Below are positions 10,112-21,728 of a stretch of 64,000 bases of DNA, piece by piece (positions within the stretch are counted from its first letter, which is position 1; the number at the start of each line of letters is the position of its first letter). The position numbers and the translations under genes are program-made. A model generated the notes under the pieces. The model was not told the origin of the DNA. It ran no database searches and saw only the letters and a program-made list of their open reading frames with translations. The DNA is from Patella vulgata (taxonomy: Eukaryota; Mollusca; Gastropoda; Patellidae), in assembly GCF_932274485.2 (NCBI RefSeq), contig NC_065885.2:3024501-3088500 (forward strand), in the 5' to 3' direction.

Positions 10112-10867
10112 TTAAAGGTAAGTTTAGATAAAGAGTTGACAGTTCTCACTATAGTAGTTAAAAAATAGATAATGACAACAAAATTAATCTGATTACAATA
10201 CAGATCTATAATTCGTTTCGTTTTTTTTTATACTTTCGATGGCTACACTACATTTAGATCTGACCGGTTGTTGCGATAGGTCACGTTAGAGGCTGTACGA
10301 CCGGCTTTTGACCCTATGACGTCAGACATTCGATTAACCAATCAGCATTGATGTTACTAGAGGATTACCCACAGTTCCATGCAAAACAGGCCTAAAGCTC
10401 GCCGTAACAGACCATTTCATTGGCTTATCGCTCACACCATTTAGAACACGTCAATGATAACAACTCTTCCGGATCCTAGTGTAGTAAAGGCAAGTAAAAC
10501 GAACTATAAAAACGAAACGAAATAGGATCTGTGTTTTAATCAGATTGCAACAAAATATTCTGGAAATTTCAGTCAAATTCTTTCACTCTGAACCGACATA
10601 TCAGCCATTGAATTTCAGGCTAGTCTCGGTCGTCATTACTGACGTTGGTATGATAACAAACAAAGTCTCGATTATCAAACTTTACGTTAAATTATCCATC
10701 ACAAAATGTATTCAAACCCAGTAAATATCACAGGCTAGCGATGGCATCGAGAGTTGATTATGGTCTGAATAAGTTCATTAATGTCCAATTATTAATTTAG
10801 ATAACATTTCAGGCCTAAAGAAAGACCTGGAAGAGGCAGATTTAGCTCTTGTATAATGTATGTTTAA
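10112..10867 (+). mobile_element. MITE2 copy interrupted by MITE3
   Basis: MITE2 is about 330-370 bp. Terminal repeats in better copies are CATTATGTAAGA, and the inner 5' end carries a block beginning TTTAGATAAAGAG. Here its left part (10112-10184) and right part (10548-10867) are split by MITE3. The right part holds diagnostic GAGAGTTGATTATGG and ACATTTCAGGCCTAAAG and ends GCTCTTGTATAATG. Unit B has the same nesting, so it predates the tandem duplication. Confidence 0.8.
10185..10547 (+). mobile_element. MITE3 copy, 363 bp, with 9-bp target duplication
   Basis: It is flanked by perfect 9-bp direct repeats CAACAAAAT (10176-10184 and 10548-10556). The ends are inverted: TAATCTGATTA and TAATCAGATTG, followed inward by the complementary TTTCGTTTCG / CGAAACGAAA blocks. 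The interior has a perfect CRE, TGACGTCA (10317-10324), and an inverted CCAAT box (ACCAATCAGC) just after it. A 9-bp target duplication is typical of Mutator-like elements; assignment by inference. It encodes nothing. Confidence 0.82.
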
Positions 10868-11267
10868 TCGCCACTTTCATATTTTTATCGCAAATTGCGA
10901 CTTTGGCGACCGACAGTGTGAGCCCTGTTTAATGGAACCATTCAGAAATAAATACAACAACACCGGCTCAAATCCATTATTTAAAAGTGAAAGAAACGAA
11001 ACCTGAAAGAATGACTTGGCAAAATAATCGTTATTTGTTTGTTCCGGCTTCACTGCAGACTACACAGCAGTATACCTAATCATTTTATTTATTGTGTTGT
11101 ATATAGGACAAATAAACCATTCTATTTACAATAATGATATATAAACTGCATATATATGTGTGACGGGCAATGACCAGAAGAAAAGGGACACAGTGACATT
11201 TTCAGCAAGGGAAATGAAATAAAAGGGGTTTAACGTCCTACTGTTCTGCTCCGACAGGGCTAATGAA

Positions 11268-11633
11268 GTCTTTCTTTAGGCCTGAAATGTTATCTAAATT
11301 ATCAATTAGACATTAATTAACTTATCCAGACCATAATAAACTCTCGATGTCAAGGCAAGCCTTCGATGTTGGCTGGATTAGATTCCTATATGCCGCTAAC
11401 GGCCAAAGATAATTAAATCATAAAAAGTGGATAATCGAGACTATGCTGATTATATTAATGATTTTAGTAATGATGACCGAGACTATGCAAAAATTTCACC
11501 CGCTTCTTTCTCGGCTCATAGTGGATCAATTTGACTGAAATTTTCAGCAAATTACCTTTACACTATCTAGTTTTTAACTATTATAGCGAGAACTGCCCTC
11601 TCTTTATCTTATCTCCCATAATGTATCTTTAAT
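11268..11633 (-). mobile_element. MITE2 copy, minus orientation
   Basis: rc ends match other MITE2 copies: TTTAGGCCTGAAATG near 11275 and AACTATTATAGCGAGAACTG then CCCATAATGTATC at 11577-11631. A truncated SINE-B tail (11213-11268) abuts its left side. Confidence 0.75.
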
Positions 11634-11639
11634 GTAAAC

Positions 11640-12036
11640 CTTGTCTACAAAATTGTTATCTATTTGATAGCGATGGGTGTATTGTAAATCAACACTTTTT
11701 TTGGAGAAAAATTTCTCGGCCGTGTGCTTTATCGTCAGATGTGGGACAGGATAGGCACTCAATGCACGAGATAATGATATAGACATTATGTGATATCACA
11801 ATTAATGCTTTGTATCCATCAAATTGAATCACAATGTCATTGTATTAATTCATAATAAAAATGGACGTCAAACGAGGTGTTGAATTTCTTTGTTTAAAAA
11901 GCTCAATGTGTATGTATATCCGCCAAAATGACGATAGAGACCATGCGCAAGGGGCGGGGGGCGGATACATTGTCTCATGAACCTGGCAAACCCCCTCCTG
12001 CAAAAATTCCTGGATCCGCCCCTGATTTGAGGCGTT
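11640..12036 (-). mobile_element. hAT-like MITE, minus copy
   Basis: The right end is the complement of CAGGGGCGGATCCAGGAATT. The partner copy at 12868-13275 lies in opposite orientation and its other end reads CAGGGCGGGTCCATGAGGG in rc. CAGGGGCGGATCC-type ends resemble short hAT elements; assignment by inference. The two copies form large inverted arms within the unit. Confidence 0.55.
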
Positions 12037-12234
12037 GGCCTGTCTTGCATGGCAACCGCTTGTTAATTATTATAGCGAGAACTATCAGCTCTTTATCTAA
12101 ATCTTACATAATTCATGTTTATAACTGTGCACTATACAAAACTGGGCAATTTTCCAGGTAAATATTTACACGGCTAACACTAAGTCAACGTCATCATTCG
12201 AATATGACACAAGCTGACGTGTATTTATATGGAT

Positions 12235-12440
12235 AAATCTATTTGTTAAGGCCAGCCCAATTTTTGTCAATGTCGCTGAGATGAAAAAAGGTTAGGGCAT
12301 GTGATTGTTGGCGAGATTGTAGGTTGGGTTGGGGTAGGCATTGGGGCTAGGTCCAGGGCTAGGGTTAGAGTTGGGATTAGCGATAGCCCTGTTTACATCT
12401 CGTGACCTATGACAAAAAAATTGAGCTGGCCTTATCATTT
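12235..12440 (-). mobile_element. MITE1 copy, minus orientation
   Basis: Starts TTGTTAAGGCCAGCCCAATT and ends AATTGAGCTGGCCTTATCAT. The interior has GGGCTAGGGTTAGAG-type telomere-like units and the rc of the conserved GATTGTTGGCGAGATTGTAG block. Confidence 0.78.
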
Positions 12441-12457
12441 ATCACTAACGGTATTTA

Positions 12458-12706
12458 TACTCGACACAAAATAGGTCATTTCGGGACTAATACATGGTTC
12501 AATTTTATTTCAATAAGTCGCTTGCGCGTAGGGGTCTTTAGCAGTGGGAGGAAACCGGAGGACCCGGAGAAAACCCACGAGTTTGGACAGGCGACTCTAC
12601 TCCTTGTCACGTGCAACCGGGGATTCGAAACTATGCCAGTTGACTTAATGACAGACCTTATGATACAGCTCGCACGTGCTAACCATTCGACCACTCAACC
12701 TCCGTG
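12458..12706 (-). mobile_element. SINE-A copy lacking its tail
   Basis: It has the body (GGGTCTTTAGCAGTGGGAGG) and the tRNA-like head ending CAACCTCCG. The terminal GGACGTTAAACCCC and (TC)n are missing, so it is 3'-truncated. Confidence 0.8.
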
Positions 12707-12867
12707 TAATAACATGTTTTGGAGTGAGTTGTTTAGTTCTAATTTCCGTGTATGTTATGTTTAGACATTACTTTCAGTATTATTTTGGTCTAGAATCATA
12801 AATAATTTATAAAGTACATTGTTATCGATTGTGAGTTCGCAATAAATCGTATAATATATGTATATAG

Positions 12868-13275
12868 TAAGCAGGGGTTGATCCAGGAATTTTTGCAGGA
12901 GGGGGTTTGCCAGGTTCCTGTTAAGGCAATTTGATAGTTGAAAATGCATTATGCCATTATCGCCCCCAAATTACGTAGGCATACAAACACATTGAGCTTT
13001 CTAAAGAGAGAAATCCAACACCGCGTTTGATGTCAATTTTTATAATGAATTAATACGATCACATTGTGATTCAATTTCATTGATGCAAAGCATTAATTGT
13101 GATATCACACATAATAATCTCGCACATTGAATGTCTATCCCATCCCATCCCACCATCTCATGATAAAGCACACGACCGTTACATATTTCTCATATAAAGC
13201 GTTGTTTTACAATGGGTTTTTTAATGTAGCTGAGCGGAGGGATGCTCCCCCCCCACCCTCATGGACCCGCCCTGA
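12868..13275 (+). mobile_element. hAT-like MITE, plus copy
   Basis: Begins CAGGGGTTGATCCAGGAATT and ends with a C-run, then TGGACCCGCCCTG. Its core (TTCAATTTCATTGATGCAAA and the TTAATTGTGATATCACA palindrome-like block) matches the rc of 11640-12036. Confidence 0.55.
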
Positions 13276-13904
13276 CTTCTATCATTCGTCTGTCGAGGCA
13301 GAGTTAGCTATGCTTCCATAACTGTAGTCTTTTATATTACGAAAAACGATGAAATCCGAATGTGATTTTAAGATTCTTCAGAAAACGTAATTTATCGATC
13401 TGAATTCAAAGAATTCTTTAGAAAATACATTTACCGGGTTTTTCCAAATGAATCGATTAAAACAATTAAAAATTGATATTACTACGGTTACAATTTTCAA
13501 TATATTTATTGTTCATTATCCGTGATTAAAATATTATAGCCAGAACGACTAGCTCTTTATCTAAATCTAACATTATAATTCTTTAAGGTGTGCCTTGCTT
13601 AAGCGACATTTTATTTTGTTCACCGAATTAAAATTCACAAAAAGATTTTAAACTTGATGAACCCAGCCCCACCCCTTAGAGGGTAGGCTAAAATAAATAA
13701 TCTCAGCCTACTATATAAAAGGTCTTTCAGAAACTCTGATGATTAAACGACAAGATGTTCGTCTGTATTTGGCTCGTGATTATTTTTTGTAATTTTATTT
13801 ATAAACTTTTGTGTGCTGTCCTCTTGTAATATTCTAATTTTAATTATGACGTAATAATTGATCAATCGGGTGACGGAGAAACACCATTTAAAATGGAAAG
13901 TTAG

Positions 13905-14122
13905 AGCTAAATGATAAGGTCAGCTCAATTTTTCTTCATATGTCACGAAATGTAAACACGGCTAGCGCTAATCCTAACCCTAACCCTGGACCTAGCCCCA
14001 AGACTTACCCTAACCCTAACCTACAATCTCGCCAACAATCACGTGCCCTAACCTTAAAAATTATTTACATCTCATCGACATTGACAATAATTAAGCTGGC
14101 CTTAACAAATAGATTTAGCTAA
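13905..14122 (+). mobile_element. MITE1 copy, strongest telomere-like core
   Basis: Starts AGCTAAATGATAAGGTCAGC and ends CTTAACAAATAGATTTAGCT, so the inverted repeats reach AGCTAAAT on both sides. The core contains CCTAACCCTAACCC and later ACCCTAACCCTAACC. Confidence 0.8.
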
Positions 14123-14216
14123 AATGGAATACCGGTAATTGAAAGGGTATTTACGTTTCATATGCTATATTTAATACTTTACTCGATTCTATTCCTAATA
14201 ATTATGTCGTTATATA

Positions 14217-15714
14217 CTATTCAAAAAAAGTAGGGGATATTTGATTTTTAAGTGTTATTAAAGTCACCTAATGAAACTGACGAAGAAACAAATGACAAAA
14301 TGAAATGAAGTTCACATTCATCGATTTATTCCAAATGATCGTTAGACTAAGTAAGGCACAGACTGACTATTATAAGGGTAAAATGATACCCGGGGTCAAA
14401 CAGCAAAGTTACCACAGCATCACAACCAAGTCAGTTACGGGTAAATCCTCCTCTGTTTGCCAAACAAGCATTGATCCGACGTGGCATACTCCTAATGAGA
14501 CGGCTAAGGTCATTTTGGTCCAGATTGTCCCATTCCTGTTGCAACGCAGCAGCAAGTTCTTGGACATTGGCAGGACGTTGTTGACGTTGACATGCTCGAT
14601 GGGGAAGAGGTCGGGACTCAGTGCTGGCCAAGGTAATGTGGTGATGTTCTGTTGTTGGAGGTAACCTGTAACGATCCTGGCCCTGTGACATCTTGCGTTG
14701 TCATCCTGGAAGATGAAACGGCGGCCATGACGTCGTGCGAACGGCACAACATGGACTGCCAAGATGTTGTCCCGGTAGTACTGGCCTGTAACACGCCCTG
14801 CAACAACATGTAAAGCCGTTCTTCCAGCAACAGTGATGCCTCCCCACACCATAACAGAACCACCCCCAAATCGATCATGTCTGATGACGTTAACGTCTTG
14901 GAAGCGCTCGTTTCGACGACGCCACACCCTCCTACGTCTGTCCAAAAAATCAACAGTGAACCTTGACTCATCTGAAAACATCACATTGCTCCAGCGTCGA
15001 TTATCCCAGTGTTGACGATCCCTACACCAACGACGTCTTGCCTGAATGTGATGATCTCTCAAACAAGGGATCACGCGAGGACGTCGGGCGCGAAGGTGAC
15101 CCCTATGCAGTCGATTCCGAATCGTCTGGCCACTCACTCTCACACCAGTGTCTGTTTGAAGACGAGCGCTGATCTGATTTGCTGTGATGACACGATTTCT
15201 CAAGGCCAAGGTACGGATAAATCGATCCTGGGCTTGAGTTGTCGCCCTTGGTCGACCTGAGCGTGGTCTGTCCTGTACAGATTGTGTATCACGGTATCTG
15301 GACCATATTCTGCTTATGACAGACTGAGAAACATTCATCGTCCGCGCCACAACCGCCTGTGTTGTGCCGATCTGTAGCATGCCAAGGGCACGTAACCTTT
15401 CATTTTGGGTAAGCCGACGCATATCAAAATTTGTTTTCTGGTCACTAAAACAATTAAACTGATGTTTCCACCCTGGAATTCAATGCCACAATGACTGTAA
15501 CATTCAAAGTCAGAGTCGTGCAAATCTTGGGTTGGACCCCCATGATGATCCCAAGCATCACCTGCATTCCATGCGGTAGCTATTGGTGCGTTTGGGCGTC
15601 ACATGTAACTGGAAATGTTTCTTCATTAGGTTCTATAGTGACTTTTTTCGTAGTCATTTGCATATTTTAGTATTATGCCCCCAAAATCAAATATCCCCTA
15701 CTTTTTTTGAATAG
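14217..15714 (-). mobile_element. Tc1-type DNA transposon, second copy, defective
   Basis: Same inverted ends as the first copy (left CTATTCAAAAAAAGTAGGGG) with TA at both flanks. Since it sits at the same place in a duplicated unit, it arose by duplication and not by a separate jump. Relative to the first copy it has about 26 extra bases near 14384-14409 and lacks 28 bases inside the gene. Confidence 0.9.
14409..15422 (-). pseudogene. Tc1 transposase, frameshifted by 28-bp deletion
   Basis: Nearly identical to the intact 339-residue transposase through SPDLFPIEHV, so the DNA-binding domain and all three acidic catalytic residues are kept. A 28-base gap at 14591/14592 relative to the first copy, flanked by GAC microhomology, shifts the frame. 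The normal C-terminal region (about 60 residues) is replaced by 59 unrelated residues. The original C-terminal frame persists as a separate open frame at 14431-14691. S273F is a further change in the SPDLSP motif. Probably inactive, though trans-mobilisation by the first copy is conceivable. Confidence 0.88.
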
Positions 15715-17136
15715 TATATATTTGTAGGTCTACGCTTGTTAAAGGTAAGTTTAGATAAAGAGTTGACAGTTCTCACTATAGTAGTTAAAAAATAGATAAT
15801 GACAACAAAATTAATCTGATTACAATACAGATCTATATTTCGTTTCGTTTTTTTTTATACTTTCGATGGCTACACTACATTTAGATCTGACCGGTTGTTG
15901 CGATGGGTCACGTTAGAGGCTGTACGACCGGCTTTTGACCCTATGACGTCAGACATTCGATTAACCAATCAGCATTGATGTTACTAGAGGATTACCCACA
16001 GTTCCATGCAAAACAGGCCTAAAGCTCGCTGTAACAGACCATTTCATTGGCTTATCGCTCACACCATTTAGAACGCGTTAATGATAACAACTCTTCCGGA
16101 TCCTAGTGTAGTAAAGGCAAGTAAAACGAACTATAAAAACGAAACGAAACAGGATCTGTGTTTTAATCAGATTGCAACAAAATATTCTGGAAATTTCAGT
16201 CAAATTCTTTCACTCTGAACTGACATATCAGCCATTGAATTTCAGGCTAGTCTCGGTCGTCATTACTGACGTTGGTATGATAACAAACAAAGTCTCGATT
16301 ATCAAACTTTACGTTAAATTATCCATCACAAAATGTATTCAAACCCAGTAAATATCACAGGCTAGCGATGGCATCGAGAGCTGATTATGGTCTGAATAAG
16401 TTCATTAATGTCCAATTATTAATTAAGATAACATTTCAGGCCTAAAGAAAGACCTGGAAGAGGCAGATTTAGCTCTTGTATAATGTATGTTTAATCGCCA
16501 CTTTAATATTTTTATCGCAAATTGCGACTTTGGCGACCGACAGTGTGAGCCCTGTTTAATGGAACCATTCAGAAATAAATATAACCACACCGGCTCAAAT
16601 CCATTATTTAAAAGTGAAAGAAACGAAACCTGAAAGAATGACTTGGCAAAATAATCGTTATTTTTTTGTTCCGGCTTCACTGCAGACTACACAGCAGTAT
16701 ACCTAATAATTTTATTTATTGTGTTGTATAGGACAAATAAACCATTCTATTTACAATAATGATATATAAACTGCATATATATGTGTGACGGGCAATGACC
16801 AGAAGAAAAGGGACACAGTGACATTTTCAGCAAGGGAAATGAAATAAAAGGGGTTTAACGTCCTACTGTTCTGCTCCGACAGGGCTAATGAAGTCTTTCT
16901 TTAGGCCTGAAATGTTATCTAAATTATCAATTAGACATTAATTAACTTATCCAGACCATAATAAACTCTCGATGTCAAGGCTAGCCTTCGATGTTGGCTG
17001 GATTAGATTCCTATATGCCGCTAACGGCCGTTGATAATTAAATCAGAAAAAGTGGATAACCGAGACTATGCTGATTATATTAATGATTTTAGTAATGATG
17101 ACCGAGACTATGCAAAAATTTCACTTTCTCGGCTCA

Positions 17137-17544
17137 TAGTGGATCAATTTGACTGAAATTTTCAGCAAATTACGTTTACACTATCTAGTTTTTAACTATT
17201 ATAGCGAGAACTGCCATCTCTTTATCTTATCTCCCATAATGTATCTTTAAGTATATATTTGATATAATATAATAATATGGGGTGCAAGGTGGTTTGTGTT
17301 ACCCTCTTTTGGGGACATTATTGCGCTCCACCCTGCTTAGTTTAATTTAATTGGTTTGTGCAGGACGGAACGTTTCCCTCGTGGGGACCTTTTTGCGTCC
17401 CGCACTGCTCTGTGTTTTTAATTAGTTAGTTAGTGGATCAATTTGACTGAAATTTTCAGCAAATTACCTTTACACTATCTAGTTTTTAACTATTATAGCG
17501 AGAACTGCCCTCTCTTTATCTTATCTCCCATAATGTATCTTTAA
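17137..17544 (+). repeat. 180-bp insert between 114-bp direct repeats (unit B only)
   Basis: The MITE2-end segment 17137-17250 is repeated at 17431-17544 with two mismatches seen (ACG/ACC, CCAT/CCCT). Between them is a 180-bp segment absent from unit A. It contains two imperfect copies of a roughly 68-base motif (GGTTTGTG, then TGGGGAC, then TTGCG near 17291 and 17353). It is not a standard transposon footprint. Confidence 0.75.
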
Positions 17545-20393
17545 TGTAAACCTTGTCTACAAAATTGCTATCTATTTGATAGCGATGGGTGTATTGTAAA
17601 TCAACACTTTTTTTGGAGAAAAGTTTCTCGGCCGTGTGCTTTATCGTCAGATGTGGGACAGGATAGGCACTCAATGCACGAGATAATGATATAGACATTA
17701 TGTGATATCACAATTAATGCTTTGTATCCATCAAATTGAATCACAATGTCATTGTATTAATTCATAATAAAAATGGACGTCAAACGAGGTGTTGAATTTC
17801 TTTGTTTAAAAAGCTCAATGTGTATGTATATCCGCCAAAATGACGATAGAGACCATGCGGGAGGGGGGGGGGGGATACATTGTCTCATGAACCTGGCAAA
17901 CCCCCTCCTGCAAAAATTCCTGGATCCGCCCCTGATTTGAGGTTGTTGGCCTGTCTTGCATGGCAACCGCTTGTTAATTATTATAGCGAGAACTATCAGC
18001 TCTTTATCTAAATCTTACATAATTCATGTTTATAACTGTGCACTATACAAAACTGGGCAATTTTCCAGGTAAATATTTACACGGCTAACACTAAGTCAAC
18101 GCCATCATTCGAATATGACACAAGCTGACGTGTATTTATATGGATAAATCTATTTGTTAAGGCCATCCCAATTTTTGTCAATGTCGCTGAGATGAAAAAA
18201 GGTTAGGGCATGTGATTGTTGGCGAGATTGTAGGTTGGGTTGGGGTAGGCATTGGGGCTAGGGTTAGAGTTGGGATTAGCGATAGCCCTGTTTACATCTC
18301 GTGACCTATGACAAAAAAATTGAGCTGGCCTTATCATTTATCACTAACGGTATTTATACTCGACACAAAATAGGTCATTTCGGGACTAATACATGGTTCA
18401 ATTTTATTTCAATAAGTCGCTTGCGCGTAGGGGTCTTTAGCAGTGGGAGGAAACCGGAGGACCCGGAGAAAACCCACGAGTTTGGACAGGCGACTCTACT
18501 CCTTGTCACGTGCAACCGGGGATTCGAAACTATGCCAGTTGACTTAATGACAGACCTTATGATACAGCTCGCGCGTGCTAACCATTCGACCACTCAACCT
18601 CCGTGTAATAACATGTTTTGGAGTGAGTTGTTTAGTTCTAATTTCCGTGTATGTTATGTTTAGACATTACTTTCAGTATTATTTTGGTCTAGAATGATAA
18701 ATAATTTATAAAGTACATTGTTATCGATTGTGAGTTCGCAATAAATCGTATAATATATGTATATAGTAAGTAGGGGTTGATCCAGGAATTTTTGCAGGAG
18801 GGGGTTTGCCAGGTTCCTGTTAAGGCAATTTGACAGTTGACAATGCTTGATACCATTATCGCCCCCAAATTACGTAGGCATACAAACACACTGAGCGTTT
18901 TAAAGAGAGAAATCCAACACCGCGTTTGATGTCAATTTTTATAATGAATTAATACGATCACATTGTGATTCAATTTCATTGATGCAAAGCATTAATTGTG
19001 ATATCACACATAATAATCTCGCACATTGAATGTCCATCCCATCCCATCCCACCATCTCATGATAAAGCACACGACCGTTACATATTTCTCATATAAAGCG
19101 TTGTTTTACAATAGGTTTTTTAATGTAGCTGAGCGGGGGGATGCCCCCCCCCCACCCACATGGACCCGCCCTGACTTCTCTATCATTCGTCTGTCGAGGC
19201 AGAGTTAGCTATGCTTCCATAACCGTAGTCTTTTATATTACGAAAAACGATGAAATCCGAATGTGATTTTAAGATTCTTCAGAAAACGTAATTTATCGAT
19301 CTGAATTCAAAGAATTCTTTAGAAAATACATTTACCGGGTTTTTCCAAATGAATCGATTAAAACTATTAAAAATTGATATTACTACGGTTACAATTTTCA
19401 ATATATTTATTGTTCATTATCCGTGATTAAAATATTATAGCCAGAACGACTAGCTCTTTATCTAAATCTAACGATATAATTCTTTAAGGTGTGCCTTGCT
19501 TAAGCGACATTTTATTTTGTTCACCGAATTAAAATTCACAAAAAGATTTTAAACTTGATGACCCCAACCCAACCCCTTAGAGGGTAGGCTAAAATAAATA
19601 ATCTCAGCCTACTATATAAAAGGTCTTTCAGAAACTCTGATGATTAAACGACAAGATGTTCGTCTGTATTTGGCTCGTGATTATTTTTTGTAATTTTATT
19701 TATAAACTTTTGTGTGCTGTCCTCTTATAATATTCTAATTTTAATTATGACGTAATAATTGATCAATCGGGTGACGGAGAAACACCATTTAAAATGGAAA
19801 GTTAGAGCTAAATGATAAGGTCAGCTCAATTTTTCTTCATATGTCACGAAATGTAAACACGGCTAGCGCTAATCCTAACCCTGGACCTAGCCCCTAGAGA
19901 CTTACCCTAACCCTAACCTACAATCTCGCCAACAATCACGTGCCCTAACCTTAAAAATTATTTACATCTCATCGACATTGACAAAAATTGGGCTGGCCTA
20001 AACAAATAGATTTAGCTAAAATGGAATACCGGTAATTGAAAGGGTATTTACGTTTATGCTATATTTAATACTTTACTCCATTCTATTCCTAATAATTATG
20101 TCGTTATAATTTTTTTTTTTTTTTTTTTTTATAAGCAATATTTATAATTTACCAGTATATCATCATTAATACATGGCTGGTATCACTATAAAATCCCCAA
20201 GTAAAACAGGTCGTATTTAATTCTATTATCTAACTAGGACGTAAAACCATGTTACGTAGCGTACACTATTATCTAACCTTTTTAAAGGTATAAACTTACT
20301 AATAAATTTACCTGATGTATATATAGTTTCTTTTGGAACTCAGAAGATCAAATAACATTATTTACCGTATCTAAAATTACCTGTATTGGTGAA

Positions 20394-20795
20394 AGAAATG
20401 AAATGGGGTTTAACGTCATACTCCAACTGATCTAGAGGGCATACGCCATACAGTGTGCTATGAGGGAAATTTTGCCCAGGCAGTGGCGCTATGGCCTACT
20501 CTTATATCGAATTCCAACTGCCAAGGCATCTTTTATGTACATGCCAATGTATATATGGGACTTTGGTTTTTTGTCCCATCCAAATGACTAGACAGCTGTT
20601 TTTGTCAGGTCCTCCATCTTGCACCACCGACAAGAGGAAACCAGGTCGGAAAATCCTGATGAACTTTCTCGGCCAATGCCGGGATCGAACATGCGACCTC
20701 CAGGCTAGCGACGTCCAGGGATCGAACACGCGACCTCCAGGGATCGAACACGCGACCTCCAAACTAGCGAGCCAGCATCTTACCCACCGTGTTGG
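20394..20795 (-). mobile_element. SINE-B copy with expanded B-box region
   Basis: Full-length SINE-B in rc: GGGGTTTAACGTC, ATACGCCATACAGTG, then TCTTTTATGTACATG and a head at about 20770-20795. The stretch around the rc B box (GGGATCGAACACGCGACCTC) is present three times between 20690 and 20765, an internal tandem expansion. Confidence 0.85.
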
Positions 20796-20840
20796 TAAAA
20801 GATCTCGTCAGGTGAAATAGGATGAAGAACTTTTTAATTA

Positions 20841-21117
20841 AAGAGAGAGAGAGAAATGGGTTTAATGTCCACTCAACACAAACTAGGTCATTTCGGGACT
20901 AACATATGGTTCAGTTTTATTTCAATAATTCGCTTACATGTAGGGGTCTTTAGCAGTGGGAGGAAACCTGAGGACCTGGAGAAAACCCACAAGGTTGGAC
21001 AGGCAACCCTACTTCTTGTCACGTACAACTGGGGATTCGAAACCACAGCAGTTGACTCAATGACAGACCTTATGATACAGCGTGTATGTGCCAACAATTT
21101 GGCCACCCAACCTCCCT
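20841..21117 (-). mobile_element. SINE-A copy, near full length
   Basis: rc (TC)n tail GAGAGAGAGAGAAATGGG, GGTCATTTCGGGACTAACAT, GGGTCTTTAGCAGTGGGAGG and the tRNA-like head ending CCACCCAACCTCC. Confidence 0.85.
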
Positions 21118-21134
21118 CTTTGTAATTAAGGGAA

Positions 21135-21475
21135 CAGTATGCTATGTAGAATTTCTTTCTGGAACAGCGATGCTACGGCCGAATCTTATTTCAAAAAGCT
21201 GTTTTAACCTACACTTTATCCAATCCCAATGGTCAAAGGTAATTGTTTTATGTGCACGCAAACATGTACACAGCACCTCAGTTTTTCATGCGATCCTACC
21301 AACTAGAGCTGTTCCTTGACAGCGTCCTTGTCTTCAGCCCGTCCTACATTACTGACGAGGGGAAATTCATCAGAAAATCCTAAGGAACATTCGTGGCCGA
21401 AACCAGGATTGAATCCGAGACCTTCGAGTTAGCGAGCCAGCAGCCTACTCACCGAGCCACTGCTCCTCTTATTTA
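21135..21475 (-). mobile_element. SINE-B copy, old
   Basis: Decayed but ordered SINE-B blocks: GATGCTACGGCCGAATCTTA, AACATGTACACAG, a CTTGACAG/CTTGTC region and the head CGAGCCACTG near 21452. Confidence 0.65.
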
Positions 21476-21477
21476 AA

Positions 21478-21728
21478 AAATGAAATGTGGTTCTGCTCCG
21501 ACCGAGCTAATAAAGACAGCCATATGCTTTACAGGCTGCAGCCTACTCTTATATCAAATTCAAAATGCCAAGGGATCTTTTACATGCATGCCAATGTGGA
21601 CACAGGACCTGTTTTTTGTCCGATCCGAATGACTAGACATCCTGCACTTTCTCGGCCAACACCAGTATTGAACCTGCGACCTAAAGGCTAGCCAGTGCCT
21701 TAATCACTGAGTCACTGTAGCTCCTATT
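21478..21728 (-). mobile_element. SINE-B copy, internally deleted
   Basis: AAATGAAATGTGGTTCTGCTC marks the tail side. GCCTACTCTTATATC, CATGCCAATGTGGACAC and the head GAGTCACTGTAGCTCC follow. The DNA between the ACTAGACA block and the head region is missing. Confidence 0.75.

Larger units (their letters stand above)
8586..14214. repeat. Tandem duplication, unit A (5.6 kb)
   Basis: Unit A is nearly identical by eye (around 1-2% substitutions plus a few indels) to unit B, which follows directly. It begins at the TA target site of the Tc1 element and ends GTCGTTATA, so both edges share TATA. Order inside: Tc1 8588-10087; MITE2 10112-10867 with MITE3 nested at 10185-10547; SINE-B tail fragment 11213-11268; MITE2 (minus) 11268-11633; hAT-like MITE (minus) 11640-12036; MITE2 end 12060-12122; MITE1 (minus) 12235-12440; SINE-A (minus) 12458-12706; hAT-like MITE (plus) 12868-13275; MITE2 end 13530-13590; MITE1 (plus) 13905-14122. 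It contains no host gene. Confidence 0.9.
14215..20108. repeat. Tandem duplication, unit B (5.9 kb)
   Basis: Direct repeat of 8586-14214 in the same orientation. Equivalent parts: Tc1 14217-15714; MITE2 15737-16494 with MITE3 at 15812-16174 (same CAACAAAAT target duplication, 15803-15811 and 16175-16183); SINE-B tail 16836-16893; MITE2 (minus) 16895-17250; hAT-like MITE (minus) about 17550-17938; MITE1 (minus) 18146-18340; SINE-A (minus) 18359-18604; hAT-like MITE (plus) 18768-19175; MITE1 (plus) 19808-20022. It differs by a 28-bp transposase deletion and a 294-bp gain at 17251-17544. It ends GTCGTTATA, then a poly(T) run. Confidence 0.9.

Noticed and set aside
13970-14010. True telomere or chromosome end
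   Set aside because: CCCTAA-like units are few, degenerate and bounded by MITE1 inverted repeats, and the same block occurs in seven dispersed copies.
14409-15422. Second functional transposase
   Set aside because: Its length is similar only because the shifted frame stays open by chance; the C-terminal 59 residues do not match the intact copy.
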